Shown here: positions 1 to 9,988 of the stretch, one piece after another | How the letters are laid out: every line of letters starts with the position of its first letter | Position numbering within the stretch: the first letter of the stretch is position 1 | From: DATJKD01 sp963834855 | GTDB taxonomy: Bacteria; Pseudomonadota; Gammaproteobacteria; Steroidobacterales; Steroidobacteraceae | NCBI GenBank assembly: GCA_963834855.1 | Contig: CAWIDH010000034.1 | Coordinates: forward strand, 1-64,000 | Length of the DNA: 64,000 bases | Direction: 5' to 3' | The notes under the pieces: generated by a model | Told to the model about the DNA's origin: nothing | The model's input: the letters and a program-made list of their open reading frames with translations, nothing else | The model's database searches: none | Program-made: the position numbers and the translations under genes

Positions 1-81
1 GTTGCAGCGGCTCTTGCCTCCGGTATGCTGGCCGCCGCCCCGCTTCCGCGGACGGCCAACGGCTGGAGACAACGAGAATGA
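1..81 (+). CDS. possible 3' end of an upstream gene
   Basis: Frame 1 is open from the window edge to a TGA at 79-81, and this stop overlaps the ATG of the next gene in an ATGA arrangement. The 26 visible residues are Ala/Leu-rich at first and end in basic residues. The 4-bp overlap matches a habit seen repeatedly in this window, which is the main reason to list it. There is too little sequence to name a family, and it could be plain leader DNA. Confidence 0.25.
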   Translation, partial: VAAALASGMLAAAPLPRTANGWRQRE

Positions 82-1568
82 AAAGACGCACGTTCTGCAG
101 CTCTGCCCTGGCCCTGAGCGCGACTTCCCTGCCGTTCGCGCGGCTGCTCGCCGCAGCCAACGATCCGGTCGCGAGCGATCTCCCGGCCATCGGTGGCGAC
201 GGCCAGCAGATCGTGTTGCCGCGCTCCAACCTCAACGATTTCCGCGCGAGCCTGCGCGGACAGGTGCTGCTCGCGGGCGATGCGGGCTACGACACCGTGC
301 GGCGAGTGTGGAACGGCAGCTTCGATCGCAAGCCGGCGCTCATCGTGCGTTGCGAAGGCGCATCCGATGTCATCAAGGCCGTGAATTTCAGTCGATCTCA
401 CGGAGTGCTCACGTCCGTGCGCTGCGGGGGTCACAGCATATCCGGTCAATCCGTCTGCAACGGCGGGCTGATGATCGACCTGTCGCTGATGAACGAAGTG
501 CGCGTGGATCCGGTCGCGCGCCGGGCCCGCGTGTCTGGCGGCGCATTGCTCGGCAATCTCGATCGCGAAGCTCAGTCCTTCGGACTCGCCACGACCGCGG
601 GCACCGTTTCGCACACGGGTGTCGGCGGGCTCACGCTGGGGGGCGGTTTCGGCCGCATCGGGCGCAAGTTCGGCATGGCCTGCGACAACGTGCGCGCCTA
701 TGACCTCGTTACGGCCAACGGCCAGTTCCTGCGCGTCAGCGCGGATGAAAATTCGGATCTCAACTGGGGACTGCGCGGGGGCGGCGGCAACTTCGGCGTC
801 GTCACGTCGTTCGAGTTCGAACTGTACCCGGTCGGCCCGACGCTGCTCGGCGGCGTGCTCATCTACCCGGTGGCGCAGGCGAAGGAAGTCCTCACTTTCT
901 ACGACGAGTTCATCGAAGCGGCGCCGGACGAGGTGTACGTCGATACGACACTCATCCGCGGACCCGACGGCAACAAGGTGCTGATCCTCGACACCACGTA
1001 CTGCGGCTCCATCGAGGCCGGCGAACGCGCGCTCAAGCCGCTGCGCGAGTTCCGCAAACCGCTGGTGGATGCGATCGTCCCGCAACCCTACGTCAAGCTG
1101 CAGAGCGCCCTCGACGACGCCTTCGCGTACGGGCGCCACTATTACGTCAAGGCCGGATTCATCCGCCGCATGCCGCCCGAATTGATCGAGGCGATGGTCG
1201 AGACGTTCATGAGCTCGAACCTGCCGATCACGCCGGTGCTCACGGCGCACCAGGGTGGGGCGATCTCGCGGGTCGCCAACGACGCGACGGCGTATCCCTA
1301 TCGGGAAGCGCGCCACAACCTGCTTGTCGCAGCGGCCTGGGAAGACAGCAGCGGCGACGAGGCGCATCTCACCTGGGCGCGCGCGGCATGGAAGAACCTC
1401 GAGCCGTTCACGCGCGGCTTTTATTTCAATGACAACAATGCCGACATCTCCGAGAAGCGCGTGCTGGAGAACTACGGCAACAACTATCAGCGGCTCGCGG
1501 CGCTCAAGGCGAAATACGACCCCACGAACCTGTTCCGCCTGAACGCCAACATCAAGCCCAAGGCCTGA
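78..1568 (+). CDS. Tat-exported FAD-binding oxidoreductase (BBE family)
   Basis: Flavoprotein of the berberine-bridge/VAO family, probably oxidising a sugar, alcohol or secondary metabolite outside the cytoplasm. It is 496 aa. The N-terminus (MKRRTFCSSALAL, then a hydrophobic stretch) is a twin-arginine signal, fitting a folded cofactor protein. The FAD-binding PCMH domain covers about residues 80-250; CGGHS around residue 119 supplies the His used for 8-alpha-histidyl flavin linkage. The Cys that gives the second covalent link in true BBE enzymes is replaced by Val in the TAGTVSHTGVGG segment, so single covalent attachment is likely. The C-terminal BBE domain ends with YGNNYQRLAALKAKYDPTN. 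Substrate unknown. Confidence 0.88.
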   Translation: MKRRTFCSSALALSATSLPFARLLAAANDPVASDLPAIGGDGQQIVLPRSNLNDFRASLRGQVLLAGDAGYDTVRRVWNGSFDRKPALIVRCEGASDVIKAVNFSRSHGVLTSVRCGGHSISGQSVCNGGLMIDLSLMNEVRVDPVARRARVSGGALLGNLDREAQSFGLATTAGTVSHTGVGGLTLGGGFGRIGRKFGMACDNVRAYDLVTANGQFLRVSADENSDLNWGLRGGGGNFGVVTSFEFELYPVGPTLLGGVLIYPVAQAKEVLTFYDEFIEAAPDEVYVDTTLIRGPDGNKVLILDTTYCGSIEAGERALKPLREFRKPLVDAIVPQPYVKLQSALDDAFAYGRHYYVKAGFIRRMPPELIEAMVETFMSSNLPITPVLTAHQGGAISRVANDATAYPYREARHNLLVAAAWEDSSGDEAHLTWARAAWKNLEPFTRGFYFNDNNADISEKRVLENYGNNYQRLAALKAKYDPTNLFRLNANIKPKA

Positions 1569-1629
1569 TGATCTGAGAACGGGAGGACTTGCACTTCCAA
1601 GGTCGTGCCCATGCTGGGCGCACAAAAGA

Positions 1630-1653
1630 AAAGCCCCGCCGAAGCGGGGCTTT
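1630..1653 (-). terminator. intrinsic terminator of groES-groEL
   Basis: A perfect 10-bp stem with a 4-base loop. Read on the minus strand the loop is TTCG closed by C-G, the very stable UUCG tetraloop type, and it is followed by TCTTTTG. It lies just after the groEL stop. It may also help stop the convergent FAD oxidase transcript, but the tail is poorer in T on that strand. Confidence 0.85.
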
Positions 1654-1678
1654 CCTGACATCGATTCGCTTTCGCGAA

Positions 1679-3316
<1,638 letters not shown>

Positions 3317-3358
3317 GTATCTGTCTCCGGAATTCTGTGGTGTGTGTCGCGGCCCGGA

Positions 3359-3381
3359 AAAATTGGCTCAGAGCCAAGTTT
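3359..3381. repeat. dispersed palindrome, copy 1 (groES-groEL gap)
   Basis: Inverted repeat with core GGCTC-A-GAGCC flanked by A/T arms (AAAATT on the left, AAGTTT on the right; one mismatch). It sits in the transcribed gap between groES and groEL, so it would form an RNA hairpin inside the operon mRNA. Related copies lie at 3826, 16575, 21933 and 21962. Confidence 0.75.
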
Positions 3382-3397
3382 CCGACGAGGCGCGGGA

Positions 3398-3700
3398 TTA
3401 CTTCTCGATCACCGCCATCACGTCTTCTTCGCGCATGACGAGGTATTCCTCGCCATCGACCTTCACCTCGGTGCCGCTGTACTTGCCGAAGAGGATGTGG
3501 TCGCCGACCTTGACGTCGAGCGGACGGATGTCGCCGTTCTCGAGGATCTTGCCCTTGCCCACCGCGACGACCTTGCCGCGGATCGGCTTCTCGGCCGCTG
3601 TGTCGGGGATTACGATGCCGCCGGAGGACTTCGTTTCCGCCTCAAGCCGCTGGATGATGACGCGATCGTGGAGGGGTCGAATCTTCAGTTTCTCAGCCAT
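3398..3700 (-). CDS. groS: co-chaperonin GroES (10 kDa)
   Basis: Heptameric lid of the GroEL chamber, cytoplasmic. It is 100 aa, with the N-terminal KIRPLHDRVIIQRLEAE and the mobile-loop segment TKSSGGIVIPD around residues 23-33 that binds GroEL. First gene of the groES-groEL operon. Upstream on the minus strand lie a CIRCE operator and a sigma32-type promoter. Confidence 0.99.
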   Translation of the reverse strand: MAEKLKIRPLHDRVIIQRLEAETKSSGGIVIPDTAAEKPIRGKVVAVGKGKILENGDIRPLDVKVGDHILFGKYSGTEVKVDGEEYLVMREEDVMAVIEK

Positions 3701-3753
3701 TGTTGCAGACTCCGTTCGTTATCTGGATCTCAGCCCTGGGAAGATCGGGGGTG

Positions 3754-3780
3754 TTAGCACTCTCCCGAGTTGGCTGCTAA
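3754..3780. promoter_or_regulatory. CIRCE operator (HrcA site)
   Basis: TTAGCACTC, nine bases, then GGCTGCTAA. The left arm is identical to the CIRCE consensus and the right arm matches GAGTGCTAA at 7 of 9 positions. It lies about 55 bp upstream of the groES start, immediately downstream of the sigma32-like -10 box, the normal place for HrcA repression. Confidence 0.88.
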
Positions 3781-3808
3781 TAATAGGGGACGATTGTTAC
3801 ATTTCAAG
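3781..3808 (-). promoter_or_regulatory. sigma32 (RpoH)-type promoter for groES-groEL
   Basis: On the minus strand CTTGAAA (3808-3802), 12 bases, then CCCCTATTA (3789-3781). Both boxes are close to the heat-shock consensus CTTGAAA and CCCCATnT with accepted spacing. The -10 abuts CIRCE, which predicts combined activation by RpoH and repression by HrcA. Confidence 0.82.
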
Positions 3809-3825
3809 GGCCCGAGCCGCCCGGA

Positions 3826-3846
3826 AAATTGGCTCGGAGCCAATTT
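3826..3846. repeat. dispersed palindrome, copy 2 (upstream of groES promoter)
   Basis: Perfect 10-bp arms around one central base: AAATTGGCTC-G-GAGCCAATTT. It is the cleanest copy of the family in this window and lies in the groES/dsbD intergenic DNA, upstream of the heat-shock promoter. Confidence 0.8.
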
Positions 3847-4082
3847 CGTGGCTGAACAGCATTGGCTACCGGCCAATCTCCCGTAAGGGTCTTCCGGGGT
3901 CTTGTGGGGCGAAACGGTGAGGCAATGTGACGGTCTACGCAGCCGGATGCTTGCATCATCGGCGGGCGATGGTGATTACGGCTAGGATGCCGAGCGGACC
4001 CCGCGCGGGAGAGCCCCGCCCGCATATCCGATGCGCGTTTCCACAGGAATGGTTGACTTTTAATAGCAATCGCTGGTCATCG

Positions 4083-5954
4083 ATGAAGCTTCCTAAACTT
4101 TTCGTTATGTCGGCCGCGATGCTTGTCGTCGCCTTGCTGCCGTCTCTGGGCGTTACTGCCGGGATCGACCTCAAGGAGCTCACGACCGGTGGCAGCGGCG
4201 CATCGGACGGATTCCTGAAGCCGGACCAGGCTTTCGTGCTCACGGCGGAAAGCGAGAGCGCGGACCGGGTTACCCTGCGCTGGCAGATCGCCAAGGACTA
4301 TTACCTGTACCGCGACAAGGTCGCCGTCACCGCCGCGAGCCCGAAGGCGCAGCTCGGCACCCCGGTGATGCCGGAGGGTAAGGTCAAACACGATGAATAC
4401 TTCGGCGAACAGGTCGTCTATTACGACGATCTGGTCGTTAACGTGCCAGTTGCACGTACCTCGGCGTTGACCGAGTTGCCGCTCGAGATCACCTACCAGG
4501 GCTGCGCCGAGGCGGGCCTGTGTTACCCGCCGATCCGCAAGCAGATCAGCGTATCGCTGGCCCCGATCGCCGGCGCCTCGGCGGCCGAGGCGCCGCCCCC
4601 CGGCGGGGCGACGGTGACAGCGGGCACGGCGCCCGTCCAGTCCGAGCAGGATGCGCTCGCAGCGCGGATACGCGACGGCAACCTCCTTACCGTCCTGGCT
4701 TTTTTCTTCGGCGCCGGCCTGTTGCTGTCGTTTACGCCCTGCGTCTTGCCGATGGTGCCGATCCTCTCCGGGATCATCGTGGGCGCCGGGCGCGAGCGGC
4801 CGGTTTCGCGTGGCCGCGCGTTCTCGCTGTCGCTGGCGTACGTGCTGGGCATGGCCCTGACCTATACCGCCGCCGGCGCCGCCTTCGCGGCGGCCGGGCA
4901 GCAAGCGCAGGCCTTTTTCCAGAAGCCGTGGATGATCGTGCTCTTTGCGGCGCTCTTCGTCTGGCTCGCGCTCGGCATGTTCGGCCTGTTCACGCTGCAG
5001 ATGCCCGCCGCGATCCAGGCGCGGCTCACGGCGATGAGCAACGAACAGAAGCAGGGCACGCTCATCGGCACCGCCATCATGGGCGCGCTGTCCGCGCTGG
5101 TCGTCACCGCCTGCGTGGCGCCGCCGCTGGTCGCCGCACTGGCCGTCATCGGCCAGAGCGGCAACGTCGTCCGTGGCGCCTCGGCGCTGTTCGCACTCAG
5201 CCTTGGCATGGGCGCTCCGCTCCTGGTCGTGGGCGCATCCGCCGGCGCGCTCCTGCCGAAGGCCGGCGCCTGGATGGATGCGGTAAAGGCGGCTTTCGGC
5301 GTGATGCTGCTAGGCGTGGCCGTGTGGATGCTCGGCCGGCTGTTGCCCGGTTCGGTCACGCTGGCACTCTGGGCGGTGCTCGCGTTCGTCGCAGGCTTCT
5401 GCCTGCTGACCTTGGGTGGGCGTGAGGTGCGGAGCGGCGCGGACGCCGTGCGCCGCGGCTTCGGGGCGCTCGCAATCGTCTACGGCGTGCTGATGCTGAT
5501 CGGCGCGCTCGCCGGCCGCGCCGATCCCCTGCAGCCGCTCGCCGGGGTCACCTCGGCCACCCGCGGTGCAGAGGCCAATCACGTGGCGTTCAAGCGCATC
5601 AAGACCGTCGCCGAGCTCGAACAGGAGGTCGCCGCCGCGAGTGCCGCCGGCCGACCGGTGATGCTCGACTTCTATGCGGACTGGTGCGTGTCCTGCAAGG
5701 AGATGGAGCGGTACACGTTCACGGACCCAGGCGTGCAGGCGGAGTTCGCGCGCGCCTCGCTCCTGCAGGCCGACGTGACGGCAAACGACGCGGCCGACCA
5801 GGCGCTGCTGCAGCGCTTCGGGATCCTCGGCCCTCCGACGATCGTCTTCTTCGGCGCCGACGGCCGCGAGCGCAGCGAATACCGGATCGTCGGGTTCAAG
5901 CCGGCCGGGGAGTTTCGGGCGCACATCGCACAGGCGTTCGGCGTCGCGACATGA
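4083..5954 (+). CDS. dsbD: thiol:disulfide interchange protein DsbD
   Basis: Passes electrons from cytoplasmic thioredoxin across the inner membrane to periplasmic Dsb/Tlp partners. Start chosen at MKLPKLFVMSAAM because this gives a signal peptide; the frame is open further upstream, and the Shine-Dalgarno is weak. The protein is 623 aa in three parts: a periplasmic alpha domain with the Cys pair C141/C147 (QGCAEAGLCYPP), a membrane beta domain with C220 (FTPCVLPMVP) and C344 (TACVAPPLV), and a C-terminal thioredoxin-like gamma domain with WCVSC at 535-538. All six catalytic cysteines are present. It overlaps the next gene by ATGA and is probably co-transcribed with that periplasmic thioredoxin. 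Confidence 0.95.
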   Translation: MKLPKLFVMSAAMLVVALLPSLGVTAGIDLKELTTGGSGASDGFLKPDQAFVLTAESESADRVTLRWQIAKDYYLYRDKVAVTAASPKAQLGTPVMPEGKVKHDEYFGEQVVYYDDLVVNVPVARTSALTELPLEITYQGCAEAGLCYPPIRKQISVSLAPIAGASAAEAPPPGGATVTAGTAPVQSEQDALAARIRDGNLLTVLAFFFGAGLLLSFTPCVLPMVPILSGIIVGAGRERPVSRGRAFSLSLAYVLGMALTYTAAGAAFAAAGQQAQAFFQKPWMIVLFAALFVWLALGMFGLFTLQMPAAIQARLTAMSNEQKQGTLIGTAIMGALSALVVTACVAPPLVAALAVIGQSGNVVRGASALFALSLGMGAPLLVVGASAGALLPKAGAWMDAVKAAFGVMLLGVAVWMLGRLLPGSVTLALWAVLAFVAGFCLLTLGGREVRSGADAVRRGFGALAIVYGVLMLIGALAGRADPLQPLAGVTSATRGAEANHVAFKRIKTVAELEQEVAAASAAGRPVMLDFYADWCVSCKEMERYTFTDPGVQAEFARASLLQADVTANDAADQALLQRFGILGPPTIVFFGADGRERSEYRIVGFKPAGEFRAHIAQAFGVAT

Positions 5955-6595
5955 GGCGCACGACGCTCGCGATCGTGGCGGTCGTTGCGCTCGCCGTCGG
6001 AGGCGCGGTCGGTGCCTACCTCTCCCGGTCGCGTACGCCGGCAACGGCCGCACCCGCACCTGCACCCGAGCCGGCGCCCCTCGTGCTCGCGGCGACCCTG
6101 CCGACGGTGTCCCTGACCGACCGCGACGGCGTGCCGCGTGGCTTCGACCATTGGCAGGGCCGGTCGCTGATCGTGAATTTCTGGGCGACGTGGTGCGCAC
6201 CCTGTCGGCGCGAGATCCCCCTGCTGGCGCAGCTGCAACGCGACAACTCGCCCGACGGTTTCCAGGTCGTGGGCGTCGCGGTCGACTACCGGGACAAGGT
6301 CCTGGCCTACGCGGAGGAGATGAAGATCGACTATCCGCTCCTGATCGGGGAGCAGGAGGCGCTCGACGCGGCGGCCGCCTTCGGAGTGGAAATGGTCGGC
6401 CTGCCGTTTACGGTTTTCTCCGACAGGCAGGGCCGGATCATCGCGGCGCACATGGGCGAATTGACGGGCGACGAGGCGGGGGTGATTCTGGGCGCAGTCC
6501 GCCGGGTCAACTCCGGCGCCACCACGCCGCTGCAGGCCCGAGGCGAGATCGAGCGGGGACTCAAGGCCCTGGAACCGGCCCCTGCGCCCACCTGA
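5951..6595 (+). CDS. TlpA/ResA-like periplasmic thioredoxin
   Basis: Membrane-anchored or exported thiol-disulfide reductase. It is 214 aa with an N-terminal hydrophobic segment (residues 5-24), an Ala/Pro linker and a thioredoxin fold with WCAPC at 81-85 and the cis-Pro region VGLPFTVF. The ATGA overlap with dsbD indicates coupled translation, and DsbD is the natural source of its reducing power. Targets could be cytochrome c apoproteins or other envelope disulfides; the sequence does not decide. Confidence 0.88.
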   Translation: MRRTTLAIVAVVALAVGGAVGAYLSRSRTPATAAPAPAPEPAPLVLAATLPTVSLTDRDGVPRGFDHWQGRSLIVNFWATWCAPCRREIPLLAQLQRDNSPDGFQVVGVAVDYRDKVLAYAEEMKIDYPLLIGEQEALDAAAAFGVEMVGLPFTVFSDRQGRIIAAHMGELTGDEAGVILGAVRRVNSGATTPLQARGEIERGLKALEPAPAPT

Positions 6596-6601
6596 AAAAG
6601 C

Positions 6602-6643
6602 GCCATATTGGCCGAAGTGTCGCCATCTGGCGCCAATTGGCGC
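6602..6643. repeat. three successive GCCA...TGGC inverted repeats upstream of aroQ
   Basis: GCCATATTGGC (6602-6612), GCCATCTGGC (6622-6631) and GCCAATTGGC (6632-6641) follow one another, the last inside a perfect 14-bp palindrome GCGCCAATTGGCGC (6630-6643). They fill the gap between the TlpA-like gene and aroQ. They could be operator half-sites or remnants of a short repeat; no regulator can be named. Confidence 0.5.
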
Positions 6644-6681
6644 TAAACTCGCTGCCATCTTACGGCACCTGCGGGGATGTC

Positions 6682-7140
6682 GTGGCCCACATCCTGTTGC
6701 TCAACGGCCCCAACCTGAACCTCCTAGGTGTCCGGGAGCCTGGGGTTTACGGGCATGTGAGCCTCGAGCAGATCCACGAGCGGATGACACAGCTCGCCGC
6801 CGAGGCCGGTCACCACCTGTCGGCCTTCCAGAGCAATTCAGAGGCGGAGCTGATCGCCCACATCCACCAGGCGCCGACCGGCCACGTCGCCTTCATCATT
6901 TTCAATCCTGCGGGTCTCACGCACACCAGCATTGCGCTGCGCGACGCGCTGCTCGCCGTGAAGATCCCCTTCATCGAGGTGCACCTGTCGAACGTGCACG
7001 CGCGCGAGAGCTTCCGCCATCACTCGTATTTTTCCGATGTCGCCGTGGGCACGATCACCGGTCTCGGCGCGATCGGCTACGAGCTTGCGCTGCGGGCGGC
7101 GGCGCATCAGCTGGCCACCGGCTCGACGAAGCGCAATTGA
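6682..7140 (+). CDS. aroQ: type II 3-dehydroquinate dehydratase
   Basis: Third step of the shikimate pathway: 3-dehydroquinate to 3-dehydroshikimate, cytoplasmic dodecamer. GTG start chosen because GCGGGGA lies a few bases upstream and VAHILLLNGPNLNLLG aligns with the family N-terminus; length 152 aa is typical. Visible active-site elements are the catalytic Tyr in REPGVYG, QSNSEAEL, FNPAGLTHTS, and the catalytic His in IEVHLSN. It precedes accB in the same orientation, the usual gammaproteobacterial order. Confidence 0.96.
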   Translation: MAHILLLNGPNLNLLGVREPGVYGHVSLEQIHERMTQLAAEAGHHLSAFQSNSEAELIAHIHQAPTGHVAFIIFNPAGLTHTSIALRDALLAVKIPFIEVHLSNVHARESFRHHSYFSDVAVGTITGLGAIGYELALRAAAHQLATGSTKRN

Positions 7141-7178
7141 ACATAAGACATAGAGAAGAGAATCAGGGGGAACCCGGG

Positions 7179-7643
7179 ATGGATATTCGCAAGGTCAAGA
7201 AGCTGATCGAGCTGCTCGAGGAGTCCGGAATCTCAGAAATCGAGATCAAGGAAGGCGAGGAAACCGTGCGGATCAGCCGTCACCCGCCGGGTGGCGTGCA
7301 CTACGCGCCGATGGCCTATGCGCCGCCCACGTCGGTGGCGCCGCCGCCCGCGGCGAGCGGTACGACGGGCGCCATGGCTGCGGCGGCGGCCGGACCCGCG
7401 CACGCGCCCGACAAGGTCGTGACGGCCCCGATGGTCGGCACTTTCTATGCGGCGCCCGCCCCGGGTGCCAAGGCGTTCGTCGAGATCGGCAGCGAAGTGA
7501 AGCCCGGCGACGTGCTCTGCATCATCGAGGCGATGAAGATGATGAACCAGATCGAGTCCGACAAGGCCGGCAAGGTCGTCTCCGTGCTGGTCAAGAACGG
7601 CGATCCGGTCGAGTTCGGCCAACCCCTGTTCGTCATCGAATAA
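7179..7643 (+). CDS. accB: acetyl-CoA carboxylase biotin carboxyl carrier protein
   Basis: Carries the carboxybiotin between AccC and the carboxyltransferase in fatty-acid synthesis. It is 154 aa. Start at MDIRKVKKLIELLEES, with AGGGGG upstream; this begins the conserved N-terminal region. An Ala/Pro-rich linker (about residues 45-85) leads to the biotinyl domain, with the biotinylated Lys in EAMKMM at about residue 120. It is followed 22 bp later by accC, the standard operon. Confidence 0.97.
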   Translation: MDIRKVKKLIELLEESGISEIEIKEGEETVRISRHPPGGVHYAPMAYAPPTSVAPPPAASGTTGAMAAAAAGPAHAPDKVVTAPMVGTFYAAPAPGAKAFVEIGSEVKPGDVLCIIEAMKMMNQIESDKAGKVVSVLVKNGDPVEFGQPLFVIE

Positions 7644-7665
7644 GCCCGCAGACAGGGCACCCGGC

Positions 7666-9009
7666 ATGCTCGACAAAGTCGTGATCGCGAACCGCGGCGA
7701 GATCGCGCTGCGCATCCTGCGCGCCTGCCGCGAGCTCGGCGTCAAGACCGTGGCCGTGCATTCCACGGCGGACCGCAACCTCAAGCACGTGCTGCTCGCC
7801 GACGAGACGGTGTGCATCGGCCCGCCGCCCTCGCGCGACAGCTATCTCAACATGCCGGCGATCATCAGCGCCGCGGAGGTCACGGACTCGGTCGCGATCC
7901 ACCCCGGTTACGGTTTCCTGTCGGAGAACGCCGACTTCGCCGAGCGCGTCGAGAAGAGCGGCTTCACCTTCATCGGCCCGCGCGCCGAGACCATCCGCCT
8001 GATGGGCGACAAGGTTTCGGCGATCCGCACCATGAAGGCCGCGGGCGTGCCCTGCGTGCCGGGATCCGACGGCCCGCTCGGCAACGAGCCCGACGACCTC
8101 TTCCGCGTCGCCCGCGACATCGGCTTCCCGGTGATCATCAAGGCCTCGGGCGGCGGCGGCGGCCGCGGCATGCGGGTCGTCAACAGCGAGGCGACGCTGC
8201 TGCATTCGATCAGCGTGACCCGGGCCGAGGCACAGGCCGCCTTCGGCAACGACCAGGTCTACATGGAGAAATTCCTCGACAAGCCGCGCCACATCGAGTT
8301 CCAGGTGCTCGCCGACCACTACGGCAACGTCATCTGCCTGGGCGAGCGCGACTGCTCGATGCAGCGCCGGCACCAGAAGGTGGTCGAGGAAGCGCCGGCG
8401 CCCGGCCTCACCGGCAAGCAGCGCAAGGTCATGAGCGAGCGGGTGGCCGCCGCCTGCGCGGAAATCGGCTATCGCAGCGCCGGTACGCTCGAGTTTCTCT
8501 ACCAGGAGGGCGAGTTCTACTTCATCGAGATGAACACGCGCATCCAGGTCGAGCACCCGGTGACCGAGATCATCACCGGCATCGACCTGGTCAAGTCGCA
8601 GCTGCGGATCGCGGCCGGCGAGCGGCTGCCCTGGACGCAGGACGACGTGCAGTTCCGCGGCCACGCGATCGAGTGCCGCATCAACGCCGAGGACCCGAAG
8701 AAGTTCACGCCCTCGCCCGGGCCGATCAAGCTCTGGCACGCGCCGGGAGGTCCCGGCATCCGCGTCGATAGCCACATGTACACCGGCTACAACGTGCCGC
8801 CGCACTACGACTCGCTGATCGCCAAGGTGATCGCCTACGGCGAGGATCGCGAGGCCGCGATCTCACGCATGAAGAACGCGCTCACCGAGATGGTGATCGA
8901 GGGCATCAAGACCAACGTGGCTCTGCACCAGGAAATCTTCAACCACGCGGCCTTCCGGGCGGGCGGCACCGACATCCACTACCTGGAGCGGCGGCTGGGG
9001 ATCAAGTGA
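7666..9009 (+). CDS. accC: acetyl-CoA carboxylase biotin carboxylase subunit
   Basis: ATP-dependent carboxylation of biotin on AccB. It is 447 aa, the usual length. N-terminal MLDKVVIANRGEIALR, the ATP-grasp glycine-rich loop IKASGGGGGRGMR at about 160-172, ERDCSMQRRHQKV, and the catalytic EMNTRIQVEHPVTE at about 288-301. Forms an operon with accB. Confidence 0.98.
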   Translation: MLDKVVIANRGEIALRILRACRELGVKTVAVHSTADRNLKHVLLADETVCIGPPPSRDSYLNMPAIISAAEVTDSVAIHPGYGFLSENADFAERVEKSGFTFIGPRAETIRLMGDKVSAIRTMKAAGVPCVPGSDGPLGNEPDDLFRVARDIGFPVIIKASGGGGGRGMRVVNSEATLLHSISVTRAEAQAAFGNDQVYMEKFLDKPRHIEFQVLADHYGNVICLGERDCSMQRRHQKVVEEAPAPGLTGKQRKVMSERVAAACAEIGYRSAGTLEFLYQEGEFYFIEMNTRIQVEHPVTEIITGIDLVKSQLRIAAGERLPWTQDDVQFRGHAIECRINAEDPKKFTPSPGPIKLWHAPGGPGIRVDSHMYTGYNVPPHYDSLIAKVIAYGEDREAAISRMKNALTEMVIEGIKTNVALHQEIFNHAAFRAGGTDIHYLERRLGIK

Positions 9010-9145
9010 CGGGTTGATACGCAGCCTGGAGCATCATCGGTGCGGGCCCATCCGCGGCGAGCATGGACGCGCGTGGGCCCGCCGGGCCGGGCCGGCGCCG
9101 TACGATGGACCTGTACAATCCGCGCATTCCGGCAAGGACACGGAC

Positions 9146-9967
9146 ATGAGAACCGACACGGACGCTGGAACGCGTGGGCGATTCGCCAGGCTGACCGCAG
9201 GCGCCGAGACGATCGAGATCAAGGCGACCATCCTGCAGGCGCACATCCGCGCCGCGCTCGAGCACTACGGGCTGACGCGGACCAACGACGAGCTGCGGCT
9301 GATTTATTTCTTCGACACGCCGGACCTTGCGCTGCAGAGCGCCGGCATCATCGCCCGTGCAAGACGGGTGATTGGCGATCAGCACGACAGCACGATCAAG
9401 TTCCGGCCCGTGCAGCCCGAGTCGGTCGCCAAGCGATGGCGCAAGTACCGCGACTTCAAGATCGAGGTCGATGCGAGCGAGAAGGGCCTGGTGAAGTCCG
9501 CGTCCCTTTCCATGCCGGTCGCGAAGGGCCAGATCAAGCGCGTCGTCGCCGGCAAGAAGAACATCCGGTCGCTCTTCACCGAGGAGCAGGAAGACTTCCT
9601 CGATGAAATGGCGAATACCCGGATCGACTTCCGGAAGATTGTGACCATGGGACCTTTGCGCGCGCAGCGCTGGGACTTCGAGGACCCGGCCTGCCCGTGG
9701 CCGATCACCGCCGAGCTCTGGGAACGGGAGGACAAGGCGACGATGATGGAAGTGTCGGTCAAGGCCCTCGTGGGCCAGGCGGCCGCGGTAATGGCGGGGT
9801 TCATGGCGTTCCTGGCGGAGGTCGGTGCGCAGCGTGACGCGAACCCGCAGGCAAAGACCCGCTGGGCGCTCGAGCATTACGCGGCCAGGCACGTCCCGCG
9901 TTCGTCGCCGCGCGCGACACGCGGCCCTGTCCGTAAGGCCTCCCGGAAGATCTCGCGGCGCGAGTAA
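9146..9967 (+). CDS. CYTH-like domain protein
   Basis: Probably a member of the CYTH/triphosphate tunnel metalloenzyme superfamily. The 273-aa product starts MRTDTDAGTR after a GGCAAGGA ribosome site. Early residues give TIEIKATI, resembling the N-terminal acidic/Lys CYTH signature, and the middle has STIKFRPV and DFKIEVDA, like the TxKxR and ExE strands of the tunnel. The C-terminal 30 residues are very basic. The exact substrate cannot be read from sequence, and the acidic motif is less complete than in classical members. It sits alone between accC and prmA. Confidence 0.55.
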   Translation: MRTDTDAGTRGRFARLTAGAETIEIKATILQAHIRAALEHYGLTRTNDELRLIYFFDTPDLALQSAGIIARARRVIGDQHDSTIKFRPVQPESVAKRWRKYRDFKIEVDASEKGLVKSASLSMPVAKGQIKRVVAGKKNIRSLFTEEQEDFLDEMANTRIDFRKIVTMGPLRAQRWDFEDPACPWPITAELWEREDKATMMEVSVKALVGQAAAVMAGFMAFLAEVGAQRDANPQAKTRWALEHYAARHVPRSSPRATRGPVRKASRKISRRE

Positions 9968-9988
9968 CGAGGCGGCGGGGCATCAGCC

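Larger units (their letters stand above)
3701..4082. other. divergent intergenic region groES / dsbD
   Basis: Gene-free DNA between the divergent groES and dsbD genes. It holds the CIRCE operator, the sigma32-like promoter, one copy of the dispersed palindrome (3826-3846) and a smaller inverted repeat ATTGGC/GCCAAT at 3861-3866 and 3872-3877. A TTGACT hexamer at 4053-4058 is a possible -35 box for dsbD, but no good -10 follows. Confidence 0.6.

Noticed and set aside
9042..9082. GCGGGCCCA / TGGGCCCGC inverted repeat as a terminator after accC
   Set aside because: The loop is 23 bases and no T-run follows on either strand; not strong enough to list as a feature.
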